Origin: Lachnospiraceae bacterium
GTDB lineage: Bacteria; Bacillota; Clostridia; Lachnospirales; Lachnospiraceae
Direction: 5' to 3'
Length of the DNA: 64,000 nucleotides
NCBI GenBank assembly: GCA_017520425.1
Contig: JAFXFO010000024.1
Coordinates: 124,001 to 188,000, forward strand
How positions within the stretch are numbered: the stretch's first letter is position 1; each line of letters starts with the position of its first letter. The notes beneath the pieces were generated by a model. The model had not been told where the DNA came from and did no database searches. It saw only the letters and a list, made by a program, of their open reading frames with translations. This document shows positions 17,026 to 26,594 of the stretch, one piece after another. The translations under genes and the position numbers were made by a program.

Positions 17026-19974
17026 CTATTCTAACGGTAAATTGAACTCTTTACGTTTCTTTACAATTTCTTCATCAATCTTCACAGAGTAGTCAATAAT
17101 GGTCTCACGAGGGTCATCCTTAAAGAACAATACCATACGGATTGCATTACTGATATGACGTCCGGTGAAGTAACCGCCGGGTACCTCTCGGATACCGAAG
17201 GTGTTATCCCACTGTTCATTCAATACCGCCAGGTTTTCAGCACTCCAGGACAACTGTACGAATGCATCTCTGTTTGCAGTAGCATATCTTGCAGAAGAAC
17301 CAAGTAATGCTTCGATTTCTCTACCGAAACGAACCTGTGTATCTGCTTTTGCCCACCACTTCATGAACTCCCAGGATTTCTGCTTGATGCTTTCATCCTC
17401 TGTTGCAATCATCATGGTAGCACCACCTACGATAAAGCTGTCGTTATTGATGTATTCATTTCCATTCTCATCCACACGTACGGTACCGGGAAGTACGGTA
17501 AAGTCCCAAAGACCTCTGATTTCCGGTGCAGATACCATCAAGGTATTGTACATAGAATAAGGCTGAATACCGATGGGCATTTCGCCGGAACGGAAACGGC
17601 TGGCAAAGTCATAAATCTGAGGAAGACCATAGTCATTGAAGTATCTTACATAATCCTCAAACGCCTTCATGCCGGCTTCATCATCTACGGTAGTCTTAGT
17701 ACCTCTTTCGTTATACATGTCACCGCCGTTCTGATATAACAGAGCGAAGTACATACCAAGGTCACCGGATGCGGGTGCACCACCACTTGCATTGGTACTA
17801 CTTCCTGCTGCGGAAGGAATACCTACTGACAAGTTCTTACCCTGGATGGTAGGTAACATTTCAATCAATTCATCCCAAGTCTTAGGGATGTCTAATCCCA
17901 ATTCTTCTAATATGTCCTTACGATAGAACATTACATTGAAGGTCATGGTCTCGGGAACACCGTAAATACCGTCTTCCAAACGATACTGCTCATAAGAACC
18001 GCTTGCATAATGACTCAGCACTTCTTCATATCCCTCAAACTGGGTGATATCTTCAGCCGCGCCACGGAGTGCGTAGTTAACAGGCTGATCAGCGCCAACT
18101 GACAATGCCACGTTAGGTCCTCGACCTGCAATAACCGCATTCAAAAGTGCATCCGCACCAACGATTTCCACGTTAACCTTAATGCCGCTGTTGGGTGTAA
18201 AGTCATCATCAATCATGGACTTCAAAATGGTACCCTGGTCACGACCGGTGGTTACCCAAACCTTGATTACTTCATCGTTTTCATCATATACGTCACCGAC
18301 TGTATTGTAATCAATAAAGAAGGAAACCACAAAGGATTTGATTTCATGCCATGTGCTGGTAAAGAAGTTTGCTTTATCTTTCTTCACCTTTGCATCTACA
18401 CCACTGATAGTAATATAGTCAATATCCAGCTTACTTTCACTCATACTTAATGCTGAAGTACCAAGTGCTGTAATGTTATCCTTGAAATTTACAAACTCAA
18501 GAGTGATCTTGTTGGGTTTCTTGCAGAAACGCTCCAACTGAATTGCCAGTGTCTGTGCAGTAGCAATTTCACCACTCTTCTGTCCGCTGTATGCAACCAT
18601 GTCATCTACGATCTTGTATAATCTCTTAGATTCCAAATCCATAGCGTCCATGATTTCAGGATATGTATTGTGAATCTTATAATCTCTGTACTTATCAGGA
18701 TTTGAACCGGTGTAAACCAAAAGAGTCTTGTACATCTGATTCAATCTATAAGTAGAGTCTTCTAACTGTCCCAGGATTTCACCAACGCCGCCCAAACAAG
18801 CTTCCATACGGATGGTATGCTTACCCTTGGTAAGATAGAACTTGTAAGCCTCACCGTTAGCATCGGATAATGTCAGATTGTTCCAGTCATTCATGTACTC
18901 AAATCTAACTTCCTTTAACTCTTCAAAAGGTACCTCTCCATCAATGTAAACGATACGGTTGGAAACGCTACCTCTTGCATAGTTCTGACGTCCCTTTACG
19001 GTAATATTGTAATAACCATCCTCAGGAACTTCAAAATCCCATTCAATCCACTGACCTGTACTCTTCCAGGTTTCACCACCCACATAGTTCAAAACAGTCT
19101 TGGTAACGCTGTTAGGGCTGGTGGTCGGTGAAGAACGGTCGTACTTTGCATAAAGGGAAGATTCTGAACGTAAGGTAGAATCCTCACCTTCCACTCTTCC
19201 GATATATGTCTTTGCAGTCTGGCTGGAAGTATCCGCAGGCTGCTTAGCCAAATATTCTGCATAGGTATCCAAATCTTCTACAGGCACAAATGTCAGACTC
19301 TTAATAGCCATCGGTTCATTCGTCGCCTTCATGGAAATCTCGTTTTCACCTTTTTCCAAATAGAATTTATAAGGGTCTGCCACATAACCGCGGTCATCGC
19401 GGAATCTTGTGGTCTGCCAATCAATCACTTCTATCTGTGTAGGTCTGATTTCATTACCCTGATTGTCTGTTGTAACCTCGCCGCCATCTGTCCAGATTCT
19501 GGTGAAGCTCACATTCAGTGCATCCGCAAACGGTTCCTTTCCATTTATTAAAATACCGCGCTCTACTGCAATACCTGCAGACTTAGGAGCTAAGAACTCC
19601 ATCTCCAGGTTGTAGAATCCGCTTTCCGGAACATCAACCTTCCAGGTAACCTGCGATAAGTTCTCAGTATAAAGAACCTTTGCTTCGCCTTCATAATTCT
19701 CTTTCACCTCAACACCATCGGTTGCTGTGTAGGAGAACAAATCAACGGGCACGGTTACAGAAGGATTTGCAGCATTTGCATGTTCAGCCAAATACTTCGC
19801 ATAGGTACCCTCTCTCTGTACACCTGCTACGTCAGCTTCCAAATCCACTCCTGCGTACTTCTCTTCAAAAGTTTCTACCGGCCGCAGATTCATTAATGCG
19901 CCAATGCCGACAATAACTGCCACCACGGCGACTGTGATAAGTAATTTTTTTCCAGACCTTTTAGACCTCTTCAT
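17026..19974 (-). CDS. Membrane-anchored CBM-like/solute-binding fusion protein
   Basis: Large protein of 982 residues. The start at 19974 (MKRSKRSGKK) follows GGAGG. One helix at about residues 12-30 anchors it; no lipobox is present, unlike the other two binding proteins. Residues about 50-240 and 255-400 look like two beta-sandwich carbohydrate-binding modules of the CBM6/35 kind (second one: GRVEGEDSTLRSESS, WIEWDFEVPEDGYYNITVKG, KFYLTKGKHTIRMEA). A linker follows, then a family-1 solute-binding domain from about residue 570 (VWVTTGRDQGTILKSMIDD, MTFNVMFYRKDILEELGLD). It heads the operon of permeases, NHL, YIP1 and DUF5696 genes. Fusion of glycan-binding modules to an ABC binding protein suggests capture of long or insoluble substrates; this is inference. 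Confidence 0.85.
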   Translation of the reverse strand: MKRSKRSGKKLLITVAVVAVIVGIGALMNLRPVETFEEKYAGVDLEADVAGVQREGTYAKYLAEHANAANPSVTVPVDLFSYTATDGVEVKENYEGEAKVLYTENLSQVTWKVDVPESGFYNLEMEFLAPKSAGIAVERGILINGKEPFADALNVSFTRIWTDGGEVTTDNQGNEIRPTQIEVIDWQTTRFRDDRGYVADPYKFYLEKGENEISMKATNEPMAIKSLTFVPVEDLDTYAEYLAKQPADTSSQTAKTYIGRVEGEDSTLRSESSLYAKYDRSSPTTSPNSVTKTVLNYVGGETWKSTGQWIEWDFEVPEDGYYNITVKGRQNYARGSVSNRIVYIDGEVPFEELKEVRFEYMNDWNNLTLSDANGEAYKFYLTKGKHTIRMEACLGGVGEILGQLEDSTYRLNQMYKTLLVYTGSNPDKYRDYKIHNTYPEIMDAMDLESKRLYKIVDDMVAYSGQKSGEIATAQTLAIQLERFCKKPNKITLEFVNFKDNITALGTSALSMSESKLDIDYITISGVDAKVKKDKANFFTSTWHEIKSFVVSFFIDYNTVGDVYDENDEVIKVWVTTGRDQGTILKSMIDDDFTPNSGIKVNVEIVGADALLNAVIAGRGPNVALSVGADQPVNYALRGAAEDITQFEGYEEVLSHYASGSYEQYRLEDGIYGVPETMTFNVMFYRKDILEELGLDIPKTWDELIEMLPTIQGKNLSVGIPSAAGSSTNASGGAPASGDLGMYFALLYQNGGDMYNERGTKTTVDDEAGMKAFEDYVRYFNDYGLPQIYDFASRFRSGEMPIGIQPYSMYNTLMVSAPEIRGLWDFTVLPGTVRVDENGNEYINNDSFIVGGATMMIATEDESIKQKSWEFMKWWAKADTQVRFGREIEALLGSSARYATANRDAFVQLSWSAENLAVLNEQWDNTFGIREVPGGYFTGRHISNAIRMVLFFKDDPRETIIDYSVKIDEEIVKKRKEFNLPLE

Positions 19975-20299
19975 AATTGCCTCCATGAATCCACTTAATA
20001 AAATAATACAATTATCGTATCTTATAAAGAGTATTATACTTCACTCCGATTCTTAATTCTTCCTAAATTTTGCTATTTATTCACCACACATTGCTTATTT
20101 TTTGCTACAATCTGTGAATTTTACTTGTACAATATTGCCTTTTTTCAATTCAAATGGTACAATCCATTTATAAAATTATGGTCAAAATTGCTTTTTGATA
20201 CCAGTTTTATCTCTTTTTTGAACAAAAATGAGATTTTACCCATAGAATACTTATGTCGCAATATTTAACAACTTCCCAATATTTGCTATAGGAGAAAAC
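19975..20299. promoter_or_regulatory. Divergent regulatory region between importer operon and AraC gene
   Basis: This 325-base gap holds no gene. On the minus strand a TATAAT (20033-20038) without a good -35 precedes the importer operon, which fits activator control. Just upstream of it lie plus-strand motifs TTTGCTATTTATTCACC (20069-20085) and ATTGCTTATTTTTTGC (20090-20105). On the plus strand TTGCCT (20135-20140), 17 bases, TACAAT (20158-20163) is a good promoter for the AraC gene. A further ATTTGCTATAGG lies at 20281-20292, overlapping the AraC ribosome site. Confidence 0.6.
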
Positions 20300-21223
20300 A
20301 TGGCTGATATACGTGTTGACGAAAATTATTTGGATTTTTATTCCAAAAATAGTGATTATACAGGTTTCCGGCAGCTGAAAAACAAGCAAGAGGTAGTGGA
20401 ATTCCAAAATGCCTCTACCATGAGAATCTGGTTTAACGAGCAGAATTACAGCTACCCACAGCACTGGCACAGTGCCATGGAAATCATCATGCCCGTGGAG
20501 GCATATTACGATGTTTACATCAAAGACACCTTATACCGGGTCAATCCCGGAGAAGTCCTGGTGATTCCGCCGGGAGAAGTACATATGCTGTCCGCACCCG
20601 AAAACGGCAAGCGCTTCATTTTCATGTTTGATATTTCTTCCATTACAAAGATGAAGAGTTTTTCCGGCATCCAACCCTTGTTTGCACAGCCCCTGCACAT
20701 TACCCAGGAAGCTTTCCCTCATATTTATGATGATGTGTATCAGATTCTTGTTCAGATGCGCAATGAATACTTCAATAAGAATGAATACGGGGAGCTTGTG
20801 ATTTATTCCCTGCTCTTAAACTTTTTTGTGAAGTTCGGATATAACCGTATCAACACAGAGAACCTGTTCCCCAATGTGCGTCTGTATAAGCAAAAGGAAT
20901 ATGTACAGAAATTCAACAACCTGATGGACTACATAGACGAACATTATATGGAAGATTTGAATCTGGAGGATATCGCCGAATCCATCGGCTTCAGCAAGTT
21001 CCACTTCTCCAGACTCTTCAAACAATATACCAATTTCACCTTCTGCGATTATCTGTGTTATCGGCGCATAAAGGTGGCGGAAGAGCTTCTGGCCATGCCG
21101 GATCTTTCCATCACGGAAGTAGCCTTGCAGGCAGGCTTCCCCAGTATATCCACCTTCAACCGATTGTTTAAGCAGCACAAGAATTGTACTCCCAGCGAAT
21201 ATCGCTCAAAAAATCGCTTGTGA
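20300..21223 (+). CDS. AraC-family transcriptional regulator
   Basis: Transcription factor of 307 residues. The N-terminal cupin domain has the sugar-sensing pattern PQHWHSAMEIIMP and VNPGEVLVIPPGEVHML. The C-terminal about 100 residues carry the two AraC helix-turn-helix units (LEDIAESIGFSKFHFSRLFK and ITEVALQAGFPSISTFNRLF). ATG at 20300 follows AGGAG. It is divergent from the large importer operon and convergent with a GH43 gene, so it is the natural regulator of the xylan genes on both sides. Repeated TTGCTATTTTTTC-like motifs in four upstream regions are candidate sites. The inducer is not known; a xylo- or arabino-sugar is inferred. Confidence 0.92.
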   Translation: MADIRVDENYLDFYSKNSDYTGFRQLKNKQEVVEFQNASTMRIWFNEQNYSYPQHWHSAMEIIMPVEAYYDVYIKDTLYRVNPGEVLVIPPGEVHMLSAPENGKRFIFMFDISSITKMKSFSGIQPLFAQPLHITQEAFPHIYDDVYQILVQMRNEYFNKNEYGELVIYSLLLNFFVKFGYNRINTENLFPNVRLYKQKEYVQKFNNLMDYIDEHYMEDLNLEDIAESIGFSKFHFSRLFKQYTNFTFCDYLCYRRIKVAEELLAMPDLSITEVALQAGFPSISTFNRLFKQHKNCTPSEYRSKNRL

Positions 21224-21232
21224 CGAAATCTT

Positions 21233-21460
21233 ACAGAAGCAACAATATGCCCCACCCCAATATATCCTATTTGGACACGCTTTCGCTTGGATGAATTACG
21301 TAACAAGGCACTTTGAGAATTGCAAAGCAATTCTCTCCAAGTTTGCTTCGCAAACTTTTCAGCTCTGAAGCCGCAAGCGGCTTATACCTCGCTAAGGGCC
21401 GACGAATTCATACAGTCCTGCATTAGGATATATTGGGGTGGGGCATACTGTTACTACTCT
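21233..21460. repeat. Highly structured inverted-repeat element between convergent genes
   Basis: TATGCCCCACCCCAATATATCCTA is split here as positions 21246-21269, and its exact reverse complement occupies 21424-21447: a perfect 24-bp inverted repeat about 200 bases across. Pairing extends outward with two mismatches (AGCAACA against TGTTACT). Inside are further arms GGAC/GTCC, ATGAATT/AATTCAT and three small perfect hairpins (GAATTGC..GCAATTC, AGTTTGC..GCAAACT, GCCGC..GCGGC). It separates the AraC gene from the convergent GH43 gene and could end both transcripts, encode a structured RNA, or be a miniature mobile element. No target-site duplication was seen. Confidence 0.75.
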
Positions 21461-21481
21461 ATTTTTCGTTTTTCACGCGAA

Positions 21482-23029
21482 TCAATTCTCATAAATATAT
21501 CGAAATTCCTTAAATACCGCTTCTCCGCCCACCTGTCCGGTAGCATAATTGAATAAACCGAACCGGCATCCGGTGAAATGATCCAAACGGAATACCAATT
21601 TATGGGGTTCGCCCACACGTTTCCAGCGTTTCTTGTACTGGTAGTAGAATTCTGCTTCATCCTGCATATCTTCAAAATTCACATTCAGTCGGATTCTCGC
21701 ACTACTCTCTTCCAGACGAATCTTCTCCACAATATTTCCCGGCAGATAATCCGGCGAACGATCCAGCAGTGAAGTATCCCCCCAGCTTCGTTGCATTACC
21801 ACCAAATAATAGGCACCGTATTCCTTCATAATTCCTATCAATCCGTAACAGCCTTGCAATGCGCAAAGTCCGGCTACGTCACCATCCTTTAATCCGGAGG
21901 CATCCACCGTCACCTCTGCCGCACATCCCGGCCACATCATACGCTGTGTCAACATATTGGTGGCATGTACCACATTGGTGCTTATCTTTGCATTTCTGAT
22001 AACCAGTCCGCCTTCCGGACGCATCCACCAGTTCTTTTCATCCGGCACATGATTAAATTCCCATTGGGGCTTCAAACCATGCTTTTCCATCCCCGATGCA
22101 CCTTCCTTAAAATCATCGGAAGTATATACCTGCTGGTATTGATAATAAGGTCTGCTGCTGACCGGCGCCAAAGCCTTCGGGGTCTTACCTCCTGCTCCAA
22201 GCACGGGCACATCTCCCTCCCAGCGCACCGGAACCAATACAGGAATCCTTCCCACAGCACCATGGTCCTGATAAAGCATGGCATACCATTTACCATTCAG
22301 CGTTTCAACCAGACCGCCCTGGGCCACGCCCTGATTATGGTAATCCATATCATCACGCAAAAGTTCACCGCCGGTGAACTCACCATCCAAACGCTCTGCC
22401 ACAAAGTACAGCTGGGTTCTTCTGGCCGGTTCCACCTTGGGCCAATAAATTACAAACAAGTAGTACTTGCCATGAATCTTCTGTATATGAGAGCCTTCAT
22501 ATCCAAGATACACATCCTCCTGCATCTTATGGAGAAGAATCCTCTCTAAACCACCTTTTTTGTATGCACTGCAATCCGGCAAAAGCTCACGGATCCAAAC
22601 TTCCTCATAACCGGATACCAGATACACCCTGCCATCCTCATCAAATAACAGACTGGGATGGTGGCGATACTCCTTCAAAACATTTCTCTTCCAGGGACCT
22701 TCCACGCTTTCCGCTTCATATATATAAGTTTCATCCGTATCCAAACACGAAAAACAAACATAGAATTTGTCATTATGATAACGAAGGCTTCCTGCCCACA
22801 TTCCTCTGCCGTAATTACACCGTTCGCCCTGCATACATTCTTCCGGAGTTTTTCCCAGATGATTGAAAACATGTCCCACGATTTCCCAATGAATCAAATC
22901 AAAAGAACGCAAAATCACTGCGCCGGGACGAAAATGCATGGTAGTACTCAGCATATAATAAACATCATCCACCCTGATTACATCAGGATCCGGAAAATCT
23001 GCTTTGATAATCGGATTGGTTCTATCCAT
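21482..23029 (-). CDS. GH43 family protein with substituted modulating Asp
   Basis: GH43 protein of 515 residues, no signal peptide, ATG at 23029 after GGGAG. The propeller begins ADFPDPDVIRVDD (base Asp 14), and LGYEGSHIQKI supplies acid Glu 178. The C-terminal sandwich has the family pattern RLDHFTGCRFGLFNYAT. It is a paralogue of the enzyme at 29972-31561. The block that normally reads HDPSLLFD reads RHHPSLLFD here: His 124 stands where the pKa-modulating Asp is expected, a change explained by one base (CAT for GAT). It lies 50 bases after the ABC exporter ATPase gene and is probably co-transcribed. It may be weakened, altered or binding-only; a sequencing error cannot be excluded. Confidence 0.85.
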   Translation of the reverse strand: MDRTNPIIKADFPDPDVIRVDDVYYMLSTTMHFRPGAVILRSFDLIHWEIVGHVFNHLGKTPEECMQGERCNYGRGMWAGSLRYHNDKFYVCFSCLDTDETYIYEAESVEGPWKRNVLKEYRHHPSLLFDEDGRVYLVSGYEEVWIRELLPDCSAYKKGGLERILLHKMQEDVYLGYEGSHIQKIHGKYYLFVIYWPKVEPARRTQLYFVAERLDGEFTGGELLRDDMDYHNQGVAQGGLVETLNGKWYAMLYQDHGAVGRIPVLVPVRWEGDVPVLGAGGKTPKALAPVSSRPYYQYQQVYTSDDFKEGASGMEKHGLKPQWEFNHVPDEKNWWMRPEGGLVIRNAKISTNVVHATNMLTQRMMWPGCAAEVTVDASGLKDGDVAGLCALQGCYGLIGIMKEYGAYYLVVMQRSWGDTSLLDRSPDYLPGNIVEKIRLEESSARIRLNVNFEDMQDEAEFYYQYKKRWKRVGEPHKLVFRLDHFTGCRFGLFNYATGQVGGEAVFKEFRYIYEN

Positions 23030-23079
23030 GTTTTCTCCCTTCTGCGCAGTATTACGCTTTATTTATATTGCAACTTGGC

Positions 23080-23784
23080 TTATTCTTCTTCCGCTGCTTC
23101 CTTTGGTACATTCACCTGTTCTCCGCCTTCCAGCTCGATCACCATATCACCCGCATCCATCAGACCCACATCGTGAGTGGTCATAATGATGGTCACGCCT
23201 TCCTTCTTTGTCATCTCCTGAAACAGCTTCGTCACTTCTGCTGCCATAGCACTGTCCAACTCAGCCGTAGGCTCATCCGCCAACAAAATACTGGGTCTGT
23301 GAGCAATGGCTCTGGCAATCGCCACACGCTGTTGCTCACCACCGGACATTTCTGCCGGCATATGCTTGATTCTGCCGCCCAGACCAACCATTTTCAAACA
23401 TTCTATAGCACGCTTTTCCCTATCCCTGCGGATCCCCGCAAGTCTCAGGGAAAACTCCACATTTTGTAATGCATTCATGGTGGGTATCAACGATACCGAC
23501 TGGAATACATATCCCAGCTTGGTTCTTCGAAAGTTTTCCTTTCGCCTGTCCGAAAACTTACCCATATCCCTGTCTTCCAGGTACACTTTTCCGGAGGTGG
23601 GGTTATCCAAAGCTCCGATAATATTCAGAAGCGTGGTTTTACCCGAACCGGAACGGCCCTTCAGGATGACCAGACTGCCTTCCGGTATCTTTGCATTTAT
23701 CCCTTTCAGCGCACGAAACTCTCCTGCTGCTGTAGGAAAGCTGCGCCTGATATCTTCCAGAACAATAATATTATTTTCTGCCAT
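23080..23784 (-). CDS. ABC transporter ATP-binding protein (MacB/LolD type)
   Basis: ATPase subunit of 234 residues with Walker A GRSGSGKTT, Q-loop YVFQSVSLIP, signature MSGGEQQRVAIARA, Walker B ILLADEPTAELD and switch His in MTTHD. This is the class that partners FtsX/MacB permeases. Its ATG shares one base with the stop of the permease gene (TAATG), so the two are translationally coupled. Together with two membrane-fusion proteins it forms an exporter or mechanotransmission system, not a sugar importer. Confidence 0.93.
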   Translation of the reverse strand: MAENNIIVLEDIRRSFPTAAGEFRALKGINAKIPEGSLVILKGRSGSGKTTLLNIIGALDNPTSGKVYLEDRDMGKFSDRRKENFRRTKLGYVFQSVSLIPTMNALQNVEFSLRLAGIRRDREKRAIECLKMVGLGGRIKHMPAEMSGGEQQRVAIARAIAHRPSILLADEPTAELDSAMAAEVTKLFQEMTKKEGVTIIMTTHDVGLMDAGDMVIELEGGEQVNVPKEAAEEE

Positions 23785-26594
23785 TATTCTTCACCTAACT
23801 TCAAAGCTTTCGCTATATTCATCTTAAACACCAACAAAATCAGCACTGCCAGACATACTACCATAACAGCTGCTACTACTCCATACAATCTGACCATATC
23901 CATGGGATTGGTAATCAGCTTCATGGGCAATACCTGATCCGCAGCCGCATACGCTGACTGAATCATAGGAACAAACATCTTAGATGTCAGCTTACCGATT
24001 CCCACACCGGCCAAAATAGAAGTAAGACCGGAGAAAATCTGCTCGTTAATCAGCATATGGAATACTTCGCCCTTATGCATACCGCTTGCTCTTAAGACAC
24101 CAAAAATCATTTCTCTGGAACGGATGGACATAATCCAATAGATTAAGTATCCGGCCGCACAAAGCACCAGGGTTACCATAAAGCTCATGGTCAGGACACC
24201 ATTGGTACCCTGCAACAACGGATCCTGGACTACCTTCTCTATTTCCGCATCCTTATCCATGTATTTCGCCAGATGAACATCATTTTCTTCCAGCCATGGC
24301 GCAATCTGGTCTGCTGAAGCTCCATCCTTCAAAGACATCCAAACCTCATAAGGAGTCACTCCCCATTCCTTGCGAAGCACCTGATAATGGGCAATCAGAT
24401 AGAAATTATCCTTGGAACTTACACTTCCGTCTGCGTTCAAGGTTGTGGTCACCGGTTCATATCCGGGCCAATAATCTACAAAGTCAATAATCTTTGCATG
24501 TACCGGCTTTCCAAGGGAACCATAGAAGGTAATAGAGTCGCCCACCTTATAATCCAGCTTGGTAGCAAAGTTTCGGGATACCAAAACACCGTTTGCCTCT
24601 ACTGCCAGTTCATTTAAGTACTCATAATACTCTTTTTCCAATAGTTCACTGTCCACATGAGTGATACCACCGAATTCCTTCGTATGGATACCCATCAGGG
24701 TGATATCCTGTCTGGTATTTTTCGAACCCTTCAGGTAAGCTCCCTCATCAAAAATAACTCTTGTATAGGATTCCACAAAATCCAACTTGGCATATTTGTT
24801 ATAATCCGGTTCAAAATACTGGAACTCTCCCGCTCCTGCCTGAGAAGCCAGTGCCGAGTTCTCCGTCCAGATTTCTTTTACAATAAGATCCGCACCCTCC
24901 AGATACGCCACATTATCCTTAGCATTCTGTAAAATGGTTCTTGCCACCGTAGCGTGGTACATACCAAGCGCTACCGTCAGTATCATAAACAACATAATGA
25001 AATGCTGCTTGCTGTTATTCTTAATATTCTCGATAAAAGAAGCATAGCTGGCCGGTCCCCAAAAGGACTTTCCTATACCGTAGATAAGCCTTATCACATA
25101 AGGCTGTAATCGCAAAAACAGCAGACCCAATCCCACAATAAACAGGGAAGAACTTAAGTACAACAAAGGATCCAGGGCCTCACCCTTCAACACATCCACT
25201 GCCAAAAGCTCCTGATTCTTGGAGAAGGAATAATATCCGTAAAGTGCCACTCCCAAGCAAATTACATCCAGGAACAGCTTCTCCCAAAGAGCTTTGCTGC
25301 GGGCAGCCTTCTGCTGTTTCAACTTCACGATGGTAAGACGGCTGTGCTTCAATGCAGGCAACGTCATAACCAGAATGGATACCATTGCAGCTACCAATGC
25401 ATATTGCAAGGTCTCCTCCGTGAACTCCACATTCAGTTCCGTACTCAAATTAAACTCCAAGAAGTTTCTGGCAGAACCCAGAATACTGCAAAACAGTTTA
25501 CCCAGTTGCAAACCAAGCACCGTACCTATCAATGTGGTAAATACACTCTGATAAAAATACAAGCGGAGAATCTGGCTTCCGGAGCCACCTCTACTTTTCA
25601 ATACGGAGATTTCATTTCTTTCCATATCATACATCTGTGATGCTATCATAAACAGGAACGCACACAGAAGGATTAAAACCGGAATCTGCAGAATAAACAA
25701 TGTTGCTTCGATTCTGTCCTGCTTCTTATTGAAGTTTTCCAGCACCTCCAGATATCCGGGCAAATCTACAGTGCTTCGGTAAACACTGTTCTCTACCAGG
25801 TCTGTAGTATACGCATACAGCTTCTCGGAAGCCTTAGCGGTACAATCCTCATACTCAAACATAGGGAAGTAATTACAGGTGATGGTATACTTTTTGGCAT
25901 TGGCACCATGGAAGTATTCCTCAAACAAGTTGTCCTTCATCAAAAAGACATTGTTCATCTGTTCCGGAGATACCTGCCAGTAAAAATCCGTACTCTCCTT
26001 CTTATCGTAGATACCTACTACCTTGATTCGAATAGGCTTTCCGTCTGCATGCTTTAATGCAGTGAATGTCAGACTTTCACCCACCAACACCTTGGTATTT
26101 ACCATACAGGACTGGCTGATAACCACCTCAATACATCCGTCATCACTCAAACCGTCCTCTGAAAACATCTCTCCCGCCAGCATTTCTGCATGTTCCGGCA
26201 GATTGGTCATACTGGAGAGACGAATATTGATGTCACCCACATCATCTCTTTGCATTTCCGACTTCACTTCTGCGGTAGCAAGACTGTAATAAGCTAAAGT
26301 CTCCCTTTCCGTCACACCCATATCCTTATAGATGCTGTTCATCAAATCCTTCATACGTTGAATGGATTTTCCCTCCGCATCCTTCTTGGACACCATTGTG
26401 AATTTCAGAAGTCCGGGCCACTCGCCCTTTTCCGTCAGATAATTATAAAATTCATCCTGCAGCATACGGTCGAAGGCCGCCTTCTTATACATGGGAAAGC
26501 TGACTACTGTAGCACTCAGCAATATACTTCCCAATAAGAGGCTGAAAACCATCCACCTTTTATGCCATATTTTCTGAAACATTACTTTAAGCAT
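23784..26594 (-). CDS. FtsX/MacB-type ABC permease, large
   Basis: Permease of 936 residues, double the length of a simple MacB unit. It has an N-terminal helix and extracytoplasmic domain (to about 280), a set of helices near 300-420, two more near 445-500 and 530-560, a second extracytoplasmic domain (about 560-790) and a final FtsX-like helix set with PMKLITNPMDMVRLYG between helices. This is the 10-helix ABC3 layout seen in Gram-positive systems with large extracellular domains. It overlaps the upstream membrane-fusion gene by 13 bases and the ATPase gene by one. Substrate unknown. Confidence 0.87.
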   Translation of the reverse strand: MLKVMFQKIWHKRWMVFSLLLGSILLSATVVSFPMYKKAAFDRMLQDEFYNYLTEKGEWPGLLKFTMVSKKDAEGKSIQRMKDLMNSIYKDMGVTERETLAYYSLATAEVKSEMQRDDVGDINIRLSSMTNLPEHAEMLAGEMFSEDGLSDDGCIEVVISQSCMVNTKVLVGESLTFTALKHADGKPIRIKVVGIYDKKESTDFYWQVSPEQMNNVFLMKDNLFEEYFHGANAKKYTITCNYFPMFEYEDCTAKASEKLYAYTTDLVENSVYRSTVDLPGYLEVLENFNKKQDRIEATLFILQIPVLILLCAFLFMIASQMYDMERNEISVLKSRGGSGSQILRLYFYQSVFTTLIGTVLGLQLGKLFCSILGSARNFLEFNLSTELNVEFTEETLQYALVAAMVSILVMTLPALKHSRLTIVKLKQQKAARSKALWEKLFLDVICLGVALYGYYSFSKNQELLAVDVLKGEALDPLLYLSSSLFIVGLGLLFLRLQPYVIRLIYGIGKSFWGPASYASFIENIKNNSKQHFIMLFMILTVALGMYHATVARTILQNAKDNVAYLEGADLIVKEIWTENSALASQAGAGEFQYFEPDYNKYAKLDFVESYTRVIFDEGAYLKGSKNTRQDITLMGIHTKEFGGITHVDSELLEKEYYEYLNELAVEANGVLVSRNFATKLDYKVGDSITFYGSLGKPVHAKIIDFVDYWPGYEPVTTTLNADGSVSSKDNFYLIAHYQVLRKEWGVTPYEVWMSLKDGASADQIAPWLEENDVHLAKYMDKDAEIEKVVQDPLLQGTNGVLTMSFMVTLVLCAAGYLIYWIMSIRSREMIFGVLRASGMHKGEVFHMLINEQIFSGLTSILAGVGIGKLTSKMFVPMIQSAYAAADQVLPMKLITNPMDMVRLYGVVAAVMVVCLAVLILLVFKMNIAKALKLGEE

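Noticed and set aside
21246-21447. Insertion sequence remnant
   Set aside because: No transposase fragment or target-site duplication is visible; recorded as a structured element of unknown origin instead.
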